Below are positions 24,197 to 32,797 of a DNA stretch of 64,000 bases, in pieces (position 1 is the stretch's first letter; every line of letters starts with the position of its first letter). Location of the stretch: NCBI GenBank assembly GCA_964654415.1, contig CAZZIP010000004.1:1-64000 (forward strand). The letters run 5' to 3'. Origin of the DNA: Methylohalobius sp964654415 (GTDB lineage: Bacteria > Pseudomonadota > Gammaproteobacteria > Methylococcales > Methylothermaceae). The position numbers and the translations under genes are program-made. Under the pieces are notes generated by a model. It was not told the origin of the DNA, did not search any database, and saw only the letters and a program-made list of their open reading frames with translations.

Positions 24197-25512
24197 TTCT
24201 CCAACCTGGCATAAAAAAAGCCATCCATATCCTGCTCCCCGGGAAGAATCTGCCGGCCACACCCGGTAGCCTTGCCCCATGCCGCCTTTATCGGTACCCA
24301 GCGAGCCTCGGGATGGTCCCTAAGGAAGGCCTGGATTTGCACTTCGTTCTCCTCTGGCAGGAGCGAACAGGTGGCATATAGCAAAAGACCCTTTGGAGCA
24401 AGTAGCGGCCAGACCGCGTCGAGGATTGCTCGCTGCCCCTGAGCCAGGGCAGCGATGTCGCTCGCGCGGCGCAGCAACTTGATGTCCGGGTGACGGCGGA
24501 CGACGCCAGTAGCCGTGCACGGCGCATCGACTAAGATACGATCGAACGGCCTTCCGTCCCACCAATCTTGAGGTTTGCGCGCGTCGCCGCAAAGCAAACG
24601 CACTTTAGCCGCTTCCGCTCGACCTAGATTTTCCCGTATGCGCTTAAGCCGCTCTGGTGAGATGTCTATGGCCACCAATTCGGCAAGGCCCAGGCCGCTT
24701 TCTAGGATATGCAGGGTCTTACCCCCTGGGGCAGCGCATACGTCCAGCACTCGCTGGCCCGGTTGCAAGGCCAGCAAAGGGGCAGCCAGTTGGGCAGCCG
24801 CATCTTGCACCGACACCAAGCCCTCGGCGAAACCGGGCAAACCTTCTACCGGAACCGGCGGCTCCAAAATCAAAGCCGAATCGACCGCGGCCACTGGACG
24901 GACTACCAGACCTTGATCGATTAGGCGCTGACTATAAGCCTCGCGCGAGATGCGCGCCAGATTGACGCGCACGCTAAAAGGGGGATGCCGATTATTCGCG
25001 GCCAGGATGACCGCCGCCTGCTCTGGCCATGCCTGCTCGATCCTCTGCCTGAGCCAGGCAGGATGGCTAACAGCTGCCTGATAATCAGCGTCGGCTGCCG
25101 CTTCCAGCGCTTCCCGCTGGCGTAGGTAGCTGCGCAAGACAGCATTGACGAGCGACCTGGACCACGGCTTGGCGGCCGCGACCGTCTCAGCCACCGCGGC
25201 GTGGGGTTTGACCGCCATGAACGCCAATTGGTGCAGCCCGACCATGACCAAGGCGCAAACCTCCGGATCCTTGATGGGACGGTGCAAGAGCTGCTCGAGA
25301 ATAAACTCGAGGCGATGATACCAGCGCAGAGTACCGAAGCACAAAGCCTTGAAGAAGGAGTGTTGCGCCACGGGGACTCGCTTCAAGGCCGCAGGTAAAA
25401 CCTCAGCCAAGGACTGACCGCCTATCACCTGGCACACCGCCTGGGCGGCGCGAGCACGAATTTCGCTCACGGGGGGATCACAAAAGGCGCACGCCTTGGC
25501 ACGGATTAGCAT
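24178..25512 (-). CDS. rsmB: 16S rRNA (cytosine-967-C5)-methyltransferase RsmB
   Basis: A 444-residue RNA methyltransferase. The N-terminal NusB-like RNA-binding domain (RARAAQAVCQVIGGQSLAEV) leads to a Rossmann catalytic domain with SAM motif VLDVCAAPGGKTLHILE, the DAPCTATGVVRRHPDIK loop with one catalytic cysteine, and YATCSLLPEEN with the other. The ATG at 25512 has AAGGA eight bases upstream and overlaps fmt by 35 bp. A GTG at 25470 would give the more usual length but has no ribosome site. Confidence 0.95.
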   Translation of the reverse strand: MLIRAKACAFCDPPVSEIRARAAQAVCQVIGGQSLAEVLPAALKRVPVAQHSFFKALCFGTLRWYHRLEFILEQLLHRPIKDPEVCALVMVGLHQLAFMAVKPHAAVAETVAAAKPWSRSLVNAVLRSYLRQREALEAAADADYQAAVSHPAWLRQRIEQAWPEQAAVILAANNRHPPFSVRVNLARISREAYSQRLIDQGLVVRPVAAVDSALILEPPVPVEGLPGFAEGLVSVQDAAAQLAAPLLALQPGQRVLDVCAAPGGKTLHILESGLGLAELVAIDISPERLKRIRENLGRAEAAKVRLLCGDARKPQDWWDGRPFDRILVDAPCTATGVVRRHPDIKLLRRASDIAALAQGQRAILDAVWPLLAPKGLLLYATCSLLPEENEVQIQAFLRDHPEARWVPIKAAWGKATGCGRQILPGEQDMDGFFYARLEKCAGSE

Positions 25513-26401
25513 TGAGGAAGTCCTTGGCAGCCATTGGCCGACCCCCCGCCAATTGGACTTTCAACAGGCGCAGGCAGCCGTCACCGGTAGCCACTTCAAG
25601 GTTCTTCTTGGCACTGACTATGGTACCCGGGGCAGCCTGCGACGGTCGGTCGACTGCTTCAGCGCACCAGATCCTAAGCAGGGTATTGCCAAAGTGAGTA
25701 AACGCCACCGGCCATGGGTTGAATGCCCGTACCATACGCTCCAACTGCCAGGCAGGCTGCGACCAGTCAATCCTGGCCTCTTCCTTGGCGATCTTTCCGG
25801 CATAAGTGGCCTGAGATTCATCTTGCGGCTTAGGCTCTAAGGTGCCTGCGTCAATAGCCGCAAGCGCTTCAAGCAGCGCCTCAGCTCCCAACCGCGCCAA
25901 GCGATCGGCAAGATCGCCTGCAGTTTCATCAGGCAGTATCGGGACGGAGCGCTGCAATAACATAGGACCTGCATCGAGCTGCTCCACCATCTGCATGATC
26001 GTCACCCCGGTCTCCCGGTCACCGGCCAAAATCGCGCGCTGGATGGGAGCGGCACCGCGCCAGCGGGGCAGCAGCGAAGCATGAACGTTGATCGCTCCAA
26101 GCGGAGGGATTTCGAGGAGCGACTTGGGCAGAATCAAGCCGTAAGCGACTACCACCAAAAGGTCCGGTTTTAAGCGGGAAAATTCCTCGATAGCCTGCTC
26201 AGTACGCAAAGTCGTCGGCTGCAGCACATAGAGCCCATGACTTAAAGCAACCTCCTTGATCGGGCAGGGTTTGAGCCGCTGCCCACGGCCAGCAGGGCGG
26301 TCGGGTTGGGTATAGACGGCAACCACTTGGTAATCTGAGGCCAGCAAGGCTTTTAGACTGGGCACGGCAAAAGCCGGCGTGCCTGCGAATACGATCCGCA
26401 T
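25478..26401 (-). CDS. fmt: Methionyl-tRNA formyltransferase
   Basis: A 307-residue enzyme that formylates initiator Met-tRNA using 10-formyltetrahydrofolate. The N-terminal RIVFAGTPAFAVPSLKALL, the catalytic block INVHASLLPRWRGAAPIQRA with Asn and His, and TIMQMVEQLDAGPML with the catalytic Asp are conserved. The C-terminal tRNA-binding OB domain follows. It lies five bases after def, the enzyme that later removes the formyl group. Confidence 0.98.
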   Translation of the reverse strand: MRIVFAGTPAFAVPSLKALLASDYQVVAVYTQPDRPAGRGQRLKPCPIKEVALSHGLYVLQPTTLRTEQAIEEFSRLKPDLLVVVAYGLILPKSLLEIPPLGAINVHASLLPRWRGAAPIQRAILAGDRETGVTIMQMVEQLDAGPMLLQRSVPILPDETAGDLADRLARLGAEALLEALAAIDAGTLEPKPQDESQATYAGKIAKEEARIDWSQPAWQLERMVRAFNPWPVAFTHFGNTLLRIWCAEAVDRPSQAAPGTIVSAKKNLEVATGDGCLRLLKVQLAGGRPMAAKDFLNANPCQGVRLL

Positions 26402-26406
26402 GAATT

Positions 26407-26937
26407 CTAAACAGCTGCCGCTGCTGGTATTTTGTCTTTGGACTGACGGGCCGCTTTGATCAGTCTCTTGCGGATTCTCTGGCGTTTGAGGGGAGAGAGG
26501 TAATCTACAAACAGCTTGCCGTCCAAGTGATCGATCTCGTGTTGAACGCAGACTGCCAGCAACCCTTCGGCCTCAAATTCAAACGGTTTCCCGTTGCGGT
26601 CTAGGGCCTTGACCTTGACTTTTTCGGCGCGGCAAACTTTCTCGAAAACCCCAGGCACCGACAGACATCCTTCTTCGCGTTCCTCGATTCCGCTACGGTC
26701 AAGGATTTCCGGATTGATTAGGCACAGAGGCTGGTCTTTAGTCTCGGAAACATCGATAACCACCACTCGCTTTGCCACATTCACCTGGGTCGCAGCCAGA
26801 CCAACGCCCGGAGCAGCGTACATGGTCTCGAGCATGTCGTCTATCAACCGTTGGATCGAGGTATCGATCACTTCTACCGGCTTGGCCTTCTTGCGCAGCC
26901 GTTCGTCTGGGAATTCTAGGATTTCCAACAAGGCCAT
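26407..26937 (-). CDS. def: Peptide deformylase
   Basis: A 176-residue metalloenzyme that removes N-terminal formyl groups from nascent proteins. All three motifs are intact: GVGLAATQV, EEGCLSVPG with the metal-binding Cys, and QHEIDHLDGKLFVDYL with the two His ligands and catalytic Glu. The C-terminal tail is long and basic. It is the first gene of the def-fmt-rsmB-DUF4390-ntrYX-trkAH run. AGGAGG lies before the ATG, and a promoter candidate is just upstream. Confidence 0.98.
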   Translation of the reverse strand: MALLEILEFPDERLRKKAKPVEVIDTSIQRLIDDMLETMYAAPGVGLAATQVNVAKRVVVIDVSETKDQPLCLINPEILDRSGIEEREEGCLSVPGVFEKVCRAEKVKVKALDRNGKPFEFEAEGLLAVCVQHEIDHLDGKLFVDYLSPLKRQRIRKRLIKAARQSKDKIPAAAAV

Positions 26938-26971
26938 GATCGCCTCCTACTATAGATCGTAATGAACTGGC

Positions 26972-27000
26972 ATTTTAGCCCAATTAAACTAGACTTTGAA
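26972..27000 (-). promoter_or_regulatory. Candidate sigma-70 promoter for the def-fmt-rsmB-ntrYX-trkAH run
   Basis: On the minus strand TTCAAA (-35) and TAAAAT (-10) are separated by exactly 17 bases. Transcription would begin near 26965 and leave a leader of about 28 bases with the def ribosome site. The rest of the gap (26938-27085) shows no other clear element besides the downstream gene's GGAGGA. Confidence 0.4.
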
Positions 27001-27085
27001 CGAATGATAGCTAAAAGACTGATCTTCCCGACAAAAGTTGCATTTTTGCCACACCGCGGATCAATCGCTCGGAGGAACCGCCACC

Positions 27086-28129
27086 ATGCACGCTTTCTGC
27101 GTTTTCGTCATCGCTTTGAGCTTAAGTGTTGGGACTGTGCAGGCTAACGCCGAGGAAGTCGCATTGGCACAAGACCACCCGCAGCGCTATACCGTCGTCG
27201 AAGGCGATACCCTGTGGGACATCGCCGCGCGGTTCCTGAAATACCCCTGGCAGTGGCCGAAAATCTGGAAAGCCAACCCCCACCTCTCAAATCCCCACTT
27301 GATTTATCCCGGAGATGTATTGGTATTGGAATACTCAGATGGCCAACCCCACCTAGTCCTTGAGCGAGGAAGTCCAAATTCCCGGACGGAAAAACTTACG
27401 CCCCAGATTCGGGAAACCCCTTTGGAACAACCCATTCCTACCATTCCATACGAGGCTGTGCGTCAGTTCCTGACCACTCCCAAGGTCGTGGTCAAAGAGG
27501 AAATCGAATCTGCCCCCTATATCGTCAGCCTTGCCAACAATCGCCTGATTGGCGGCAGCGGAGACAAAATCTACGTCCGCGGCAGCAAAAATACCGGAAA
27601 CTTAAGCTATGCCGTATTCCGTCAGGGCAAAGCCCTCAAAGACCCAGAAACCAATGAAATCTTGGGATACAACGCGATCTATGTAGCCGACGCCTATCGG
27701 ACCCGGGACGGCGACCCGGCTACCTTCACCATCACTCATAGCGTGCGCGAAGTGCTCGTCGGCGACCGCCTGCTTCCCACTACCGAAGAAGCTTTGGCGA
27801 TGGACTATTATCCCCATCCGCCGAGCAAGAAAATTCAGGGCCACATCATCGAGTTCCTGGACGGGGTCTCGCAGATCGGGCGCTACAGCCTTGTCGTGAT
27901 CGATCGCGGTGGCCGCGATGGGCTGGAGCGGGGTCACGTCCTGGAAGTCTTGCGGCACGGATCCAAAGTACTCGACTCGGTCGGCAAGCAAGCTTCGGAA
28001 TGGGTCTCCCTGCCCGACGAACGCTCGGGACTGGTGTTGATCTTCCGCCCATTCGAACGAGTCAGCTACGGTATCGTTATGGAGGCCATCTCTCCAATCC
28101 ATCTGGGTGACTTGGTCAGGCAACCTTGA
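27086..28129 (+). CDS. LysM-domain envelope protein
   Basis: A protein of about 347 residues with a signal peptide (MHAFCVFVIALSLSVGTVQA, cleavage probably after NA). A single LysM domain follows near residues 32-85 (YTVVEGDTLWDIAARFLKYP to NPHLIYPGDVLVL), which suggests binding to peptidoglycan. The remaining 260 residues are not a catalytic domain I recognise. The gene commonly lies just upstream of dprA in betaproteobacteria. GGAGGA precedes the ATG at 27086, which is why I reject the longer frame from 27038. It overlaps dprA by 23 bp. Confidence 0.9.
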   Translation: MHAFCVFVIALSLSVGTVQANAEEVALAQDHPQRYTVVEGDTLWDIAARFLKYPWQWPKIWKANPHLSNPHLIYPGDVLVLEYSDGQPHLVLERGSPNSRTEKLTPQIRETPLEQPIPTIPYEAVRQFLTTPKVVVKEEIESAPYIVSLANNRLIGGSGDKIYVRGSKNTGNLSYAVFRQGKALKDPETNEILGYNAIYVADAYRTRDGDPATFTITHSVREVLVGDRLLPTTEEALAMDYYPHPPSKKIQGHIIEFLDGVSQIGRYSLVVIDRGGRDGLERGHVLEVLRHGSKVLDSVGKQASEWVSLPDERSGLVLIFRPFERVSYGIVMEAISPIHLGDLVRQP

Positions 28130-29243
28130 AACTTTGATCCCCAAAGCTCACGAACTGCGCTACTGGCTCGCCCTGGCTCAAACCCCGGGCGTTGGGGCGC
28201 GGACGTTTCAGACCTTGGTCAAGGCCGCTGTCCATCCAGCCGAGCTGTTCGCGCAGCCAGCCTCCTACCTGCGCGATCTGGGTTTGAGCGACCCGGTTAT
28301 AGAGAGGCTGCGCTGCCCTGACTGGAAATCGGTCGAACGCAACCTGGCCTGGGCAGCCCAGCCAAATTGCCATATTCTGACCCTGGTTGACCCCCTTTAT
28401 CCACCTCAACTTAAGGAAATCGCTTCTCCACCTCCGGTCCTATTCGTCCAAGGCCAACCGCAAAATCTGCAGCGTGCGCAATTGGCCATCGTCGGCAGCC
28501 GCAATCCCTCTGCTGCTGGCCGAAAGCTCGCCTTCGAATTCGCCAAAGCTTTGGCAGAATTGGATTTGGTAATCACCAGCGGACTGGCAGTAGGGATCGA
28601 TGGCGCAGCCCACCAAGGCGCGCTGGCCGGCGGTGGGAAAACCATCGCCGTCGTCGGCACTGGGCCGGACCTGGTCTACCCATCTCAGCACAAAAACCTG
28701 GCAGCAGAGATTGTAAGCCGCGGTGCGATCGTGTCAGAATTTCCTCCGGGTACACCGGTACGCGCGAGGCATTTTCCGCGCCGTAACCGGATCATCGCTG
28801 GGTTGTCTCTAGGCACGCTGGTCGTCGAAGCAACAAGTCGGAGCGGTTCACTGATCACAGCGCGGTTTGCCCTAGAGCAGGGACGCGAAGTCATGGCGAT
28901 TCCCGGCGCCATCCATAATCCTCAAGCCAAGGGATGCAATGCTTTGATCCGGGAAGGGGCAAAACTGGTGGAAACCATTGAAGACATCTTGGAAGCATTG
29001 AATCTTATTCCATCTCATAGCTCCACATCGGATACGCCAACCCCCTGTCCACTCAAAAACAGTGAACTTAGCGACGATTATCGAGACTTATTAGGTAAAA
29101 TTGACTACGTTCCCATACCGGTGGATCGGCTGGTGGAAATTACCGGGCTGTCCCCCCAGGAACTGGCATCCATGTTATTGGTGCTCGAACTTGAAGGGTA
29201 TATCATCTCCGTCCCCGGAGGGGGTTATCAACGCATTCTTTAA
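28107..29243 (+). CDS. dprA: DNA-processing protein DprA
   Basis: A 378-residue protein that loads RecA on incoming single-stranded DNA during transformation. It has an N-terminal SAM/HhH-like region (LAQTPGVGARTFQTLV), a Rossmann-like core (AIVGSRNPSAAGRKLAFEFA, TSGLAVGIDGAAHQGAL, FPRRNRIIAGLS, ARFALEQGREVMAIPGAI) and a C-terminal winged helix (VPIPVDRLVEITGLSPQELA). The GTG at 28107 overlaps the LysM gene; a TTG at 28134 is an alternative, and neither has a strong ribosome site. Together with comF it shows that part of the competence machinery is encoded here. Confidence 0.95.
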   Translation: MTWSGNLETLIPKAHELRYWLALAQTPGVGARTFQTLVKAAVHPAELFAQPASYLRDLGLSDPVIERLRCPDWKSVERNLAWAAQPNCHILTLVDPLYPPQLKEIASPPPVLFVQGQPQNLQRAQLAIVGSRNPSAAGRKLAFEFAKALAELDLVITSGLAVGIDGAAHQGALAGGGKTIAVVGTGPDLVYPSQHKNLAAEIVSRGAIVSEFPPGTPVRARHFPRRNRIIAGLSLGTLVVEATSRSGSLITARFALEQGREVMAIPGAIHNPQAKGCNALIREGAKLVETIEDILEALNLIPSHSSTSDTPTPCPLKNSELSDDYRDLLGKIDYVPIPVDRLVEITGLSPQELASMLLVLELEGYIISVPGGGYQRIL

Positions 29244-29267
29244 ATCTTGAAGGCCTTGAAAAGCGCC

Positions 29268-29732
29268 ATGAAAGAAAACGTATTTGACGTATTGCTGTAT
29301 TTATTCGAAAACTACATGGACGCAGATTCGGAACAGATGCCGGACCCTGACTCCATCCGCACCGAATTGGTCGCTGCCGGATTCCCGCATCGGGATATCG
29401 ATAAGGCGTTTCAGTGGTTGGAATCCTTGACCCAAGGTCAGCCTATCCAGACGACCATGCCTACTTTCCGCATTTATGCACCGGAAGAAATGACTAAACT
29501 GGATCATGAGTGCCGGGGATTGCTCTTGTTTTTAGAACAAAGCGGCATCCTGAATCCTTCTAACAGGGAGTTGGTGATCGACCGCGCCATGGCGCTGAGC
29601 ACCGAAGAGCTGAGCCTGGAAAATCTGAAGTGGATAGTGCTCATGGTGCTGTTCAGTCAACCCGACCAGGAACTGGCCTTCGCCCGCATGGAAGATTTGG
29701 TCTATGACAATGCCCCGCTTGCCCTTCACTGA
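29268..29732 (+). CDS. smg: Smg family protein (DUF494)
   Basis: A 154-residue helical protein with the family N-terminus MKENVFDVLLYLFENYM, then TELVAAGFPHRDIDKAFQWL and a C-terminal LENLKWIVLMVLFSQPDQE. The function is unknown, although the family nearly always lies between dprA and topA, as here. The ATG at 29268 gives the conserved N-terminus; upstream in-frame starts only add seven residues. Confidence 0.93.
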   Translation: MKENVFDVLLYLFENYMDADSEQMPDPDSIRTELVAAGFPHRDIDKAFQWLESLTQGQPIQTTMPTFRIYAPEEMTKLDHECRGLLLFLEQSGILNPSNRELVIDRAMALSTEELSLENLKWIVLMVLFSQPDQELAFARMEDLVYDNAPLALH

Positions 29733-29770
29733 ACTGAGCGCATAAAAATTCACCGATCGCTTAGAAATTC

Positions 29771-32062
29771 ATGACTCAACACCTTGTCATTGTCGAATCG
29801 CCCGCCAAAGCCAAGACCATCGCCAAATACTTGGGTCCAGGGTTTAAGGTGCTGGCGTCTTATGGACATGTACGCGATCTGATACCCAAAGAGGGTGCGG
29901 TCGATCCCGAGCACGATTTTGCCATGAAGTACGAGGTGATCGACAAAAACAAAAAGCATATTCAATCCATCAGACAAGCGGCCAAACAGGCAGATATCTT
30001 ATACCTGGCTACCGACCCGGATCGTGAGGGCGAGGCGATCTCCTGGCACATTCTGGAACTTCTCGACGAGGATGGGCTTGCGGAAAAATCTGTGTTTCGG
30101 ATCGTGTTTCACGAAATCACCCAGCGAGCGATCCAAGAAGCGCTCAACCACCCAGGCCAGTTGTCGATGAATCTGGTCGACGCCTACAAGGCCCGTCGCG
30201 CCTTGGATTACCTAGTCGGCTTTAACCTATCGCCGCTGTTGTGGAAGAAGATTCGCCGGGGACTTTCAGCCGGCCGCGTGCAAAGCCCAGCTCTGCGCAT
30301 GATCGTCGAGCGCGAGCTCGAGATCGAGCACTTTAAGCCGCAGGAATACTGGACCCTTGAAGCCGACTGCCAGACCAGCGGTCAAGCATTCAACGCCAAG
30401 CTGATTCAATACCAGAACGAAAAGCTCAAGCAGTTCAGTATTATTGATTCTGAGCGCGCCAATGCCATTCGCCAGAGCCTGCTAGATCTAGCCCAAGGTC
30501 AGCTGACCGTGGTCCGGGTGGAAAAGAAACAGCGCAAGCGCAATCCGGCGCCTCCTTTCATCACCTCGACCTTACAGCAAGAGGCCGTCAGAAAACTCAA
30601 CTTTTCCGCCCAGCGCACCATGACGGTCGCCCAACAGCTTTACGAAGGTATCGACATCGGCGGAGAGACTGTGGGGTTGATTACCTACATGCGCACCGAC
30701 TCGACTCAATTGGCACACGAGGCAGTCGCAGAGATCCGCGAGCTGATCGCCTCGCTGTACGGTCAGGACAATCTGCCGCCAAAACCGCGGACATTCAAAA
30801 CCAAATCCAAAAACGCCCAGGAAGCCCACGAGGCGATCCGCCCGACCTCAATCCACCGCCTGCCGCAGCAGCTCAAGCCTTATCTGACTTCCGACCAATT
30901 CCGGCTCTATGAACTGATCTGGAAACGCACTGTGGCCTGCCAGATGGTCCATGCCACCCTCGATACCGTGGTGGTGGACCTCGCCTGCGGCAGCCCTGCC
31001 AACCTCTTCCGTGCGACCGGCTCGACCATCGCCCACCCCGGCTTTCTGGCTGTATACGAAGAAGGCAGGGACGACCTCGCTCAGGAGGACGAAGGCAAAC
31101 TGCTTCCTCCCATGCAGCCAGGCCAAAGCGTCTTGCTGAAAGACATCTTAGCCCAGCAACACTTTACCGAACCCCCGCCGCGCTACACCGAAGCCAGCTT
31201 AGTCAAAGCCCTGGAGGAATATGGGATCGGTCGGCCATCGACTTATGCCAGCATCATCTCCACCTTGCTCAACCGGGAATATGCCGTGTTGGAGAACAAA
31301 CGCTTTAAACCGACTTGCCTTGGCCGAATCGTCAACCAATTCCTTACCGAGCACTTTACCCGTTACGTCGATTACCACTTCACCGCCAGCCTGGAAGACC
31401 AGCTCGATGCCGTCTCCCGTGGAGAAAAACCTTGGATCGGCCTGCTTCGAGAATTTTGGACGCCGTTCAAGCTTCTGGTTCAGGAGAAAGAAACCAGCGT
31501 AAAACGCTCTGAAGTCCTCCAAACGCCGATCGACGAACGCTGCCCGGAATGCGGCGGCAAGCTCGCCATCCGTCTGGGGCGCAACGGCCGTTTCATCGGC
31601 TGCGGGAATTTCCCTGAGTGCAAATATACCCGCGACCTGGCAGTAACCGGGGAAAACCCTGAGCCTGCGACCGAAACTGGGCCTTGTCCCAAGTGCGGCG
31701 CGCTGTTGCAAGTCAAGAGCGGGCGTTACGGCCGCTTCTTGGGATGCAGCAACTATCCCAAGTGCCGCCACATCGAACCCCTGGAAAAGCCGGAAGATAC
31801 CGCCGTTCCATGCCCCCAATGCGAAGCCGGCACTTTGCTCAAGCGCAAGTCCCGAAGCGGCAAGATCTTCTATTCCTGTTCCACTTACCCCAAATGCAGC
31901 TATGCCCTCTGGAACCTCCCTGTGGCGGAACCCTGCCCGAAGTGCAGTTGGCCAATCCTGACCCTCAAGACTACCCGCCGAGGAACGGAAAAGGTCTGTC
32001 CACAAAAAGCCTGCGGCTTCAGCCAAACGCTCGAAGAAGTCAGCTTAGCCGCTGAAGCCTAA
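29771..32062 (+). CDS. topA: DNA topoisomerase I (type IA)
   Basis: A 763-residue enzyme that relaxes negative supercoils. The Toprim domain opens with HLVIVESPAKAKTIAKYLG and has the acidic TDPDREGEAISWH. The active tyrosine is in VGLITYMRTDSTQL. The C-terminal region holds three clear four-cysteine zinc ribbons (CPECGG...CGNFPEC, CPKCGA...CSNYPKC, CPQCEA...CSTYPKC) and a fourth that is shorter (CPKCSW...CPQKACGF). It overlaps the convergent phosphopantetheinyl transferase gene by 18 bp. Confidence 0.98.
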   Translation: MTQHLVIVESPAKAKTIAKYLGPGFKVLASYGHVRDLIPKEGAVDPEHDFAMKYEVIDKNKKHIQSIRQAAKQADILYLATDPDREGEAISWHILELLDEDGLAEKSVFRIVFHEITQRAIQEALNHPGQLSMNLVDAYKARRALDYLVGFNLSPLLWKKIRRGLSAGRVQSPALRMIVERELEIEHFKPQEYWTLEADCQTSGQAFNAKLIQYQNEKLKQFSIIDSERANAIRQSLLDLAQGQLTVVRVEKKQRKRNPAPPFITSTLQQEAVRKLNFSAQRTMTVAQQLYEGIDIGGETVGLITYMRTDSTQLAHEAVAEIRELIASLYGQDNLPPKPRTFKTKSKNAQEAHEAIRPTSIHRLPQQLKPYLTSDQFRLYELIWKRTVACQMVHATLDTVVVDLACGSPANLFRATGSTIAHPGFLAVYEEGRDDLAQEDEGKLLPPMQPGQSVLLKDILAQQHFTEPPPRYTEASLVKALEEYGIGRPSTYASIISTLLNREYAVLENKRFKPTCLGRIVNQFLTEHFTRYVDYHFTASLEDQLDAVSRGEKPWIGLLREFWTPFKLLVQEKETSVKRSEVLQTPIDERCPECGGKLAIRLGRNGRFIGCGNFPECKYTRDLAVTGENPEPATETGPCPKCGALLQVKSGRYGRFLGCSNYPKCRHIEPLEKPEDTAVPCPQCEAGTLLKRKSRSGKIFYSCSTYPKCSYALWNLPVAEPCPKCSWPILTLKTTRRGTEKVCPQKACGFSQTLEEVSLAAEA

Positions 32063-32797
32063 TTGTTTTCCGGCACCCACGGCCGCGCTGATCCAGCCCG
32101 GGGGAAGCCTGCGTTCCACGATTTGAAAGCCCCCTGGGCGGGCGCATAGCGCCGCGCAAAATTCCTTTTCCACCCATTCATGGACCGTCCAACTCGCAGC
32201 AGGTCCTAACTCTTCAGGCACCGCCACCACGCTGCCCTCAGGTGCGAAGACCAAGCGCTTAACGCCGAGCCGAAGCCCTTGGCCAGACGCTTTGGCAAGC
32301 GCCTCCTTGAGGGTCCAGAAGCGCAAAAATGCCAACAATCGCGCATCTCCAGTCAGATTTTGCCACGCCTTCCATTCTGAAGAGGCCAGGCAGCGCCTGG
32401 CCAGGCGCTCCAAATCAGCAATCGGGCGGATCGCTTCCACATCCACCCCAATCTGGTGGCCTCGGCTTGCTGCCAAAAACATTAAATCCTGGGAGTGGGA
32501 AAGGTTGAACGCCAGCTCGCGGTCTCCCACTAGGTACGGTTTGCCCCAAGGTCCACGGGCAAACTCCAGCGCTTGAGGGGGCAAATCCAAGCACAAGCCG
32601 AGCAGCCAGCGCACCTGCCCCCAGCAAGCGATGTGTCGCTGCCGGCTGAGTGGCCGACAAAGGCGCTGTGACCTCAATCTTTCCTCTACGGAGAGCACCT
32701 TAAAGGCCAGCTCTAGGTCTTTGGACGGCAGGGACAAAGACAGCCAAAAGACCTGCACCTCGTCCACCCGGGGCCGGTCGAAATTGGACACGTTCAT
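32045..32797 (-). CDS. 4'-phosphopantetheinyl transferase (Sfp type)
   Basis: A 250-residue Sfp-type enzyme that moves phosphopantetheine from CoA to a carrier-protein serine. Motifs are ARGPWGKPYL, LAFNLSHSQDLMFLA, HQIGVDVEAI with the magnesium-binding Asp, and LRFWTLKEALAKASGQGL with the catalytic Glu/Lys. Its length is that of stand-alone two-lobed members. No polyketide, peptide-synthetase or fatty-acid cluster is adjacent, so the target may be the housekeeping acyl carrier protein or a distant pathway. It overlaps ggt by four bases. Confidence 0.9.
   Translation of the reverse strand: MNVSNFDRPRVDEVQVFWLSLSLPSKDLELAFKVLSVEERLRSQRLCRPLSRQRHIACWGQVRWLLGLCLDLPPQALEFARGPWGKPYLVGDRELAFNLSHSQDLMFLAASRGHQIGVDVEAIRPIADLERLARRCLASSEWKAWQNLTGDARLLAFLRFWTLKEALAKASGQGLRLGVKRLVFAPEGSVVAVPEELGPAASWTVHEWVEKEFCAALCARPGGFQIVERRLPPGWISAAVGAGKQLGFSG

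Noticed and set aside
31199..32026. 275-residue frame antisense to topA
   Set aside because: It covers the topA zinc-ribbon region in antisense and has no family features of its own.
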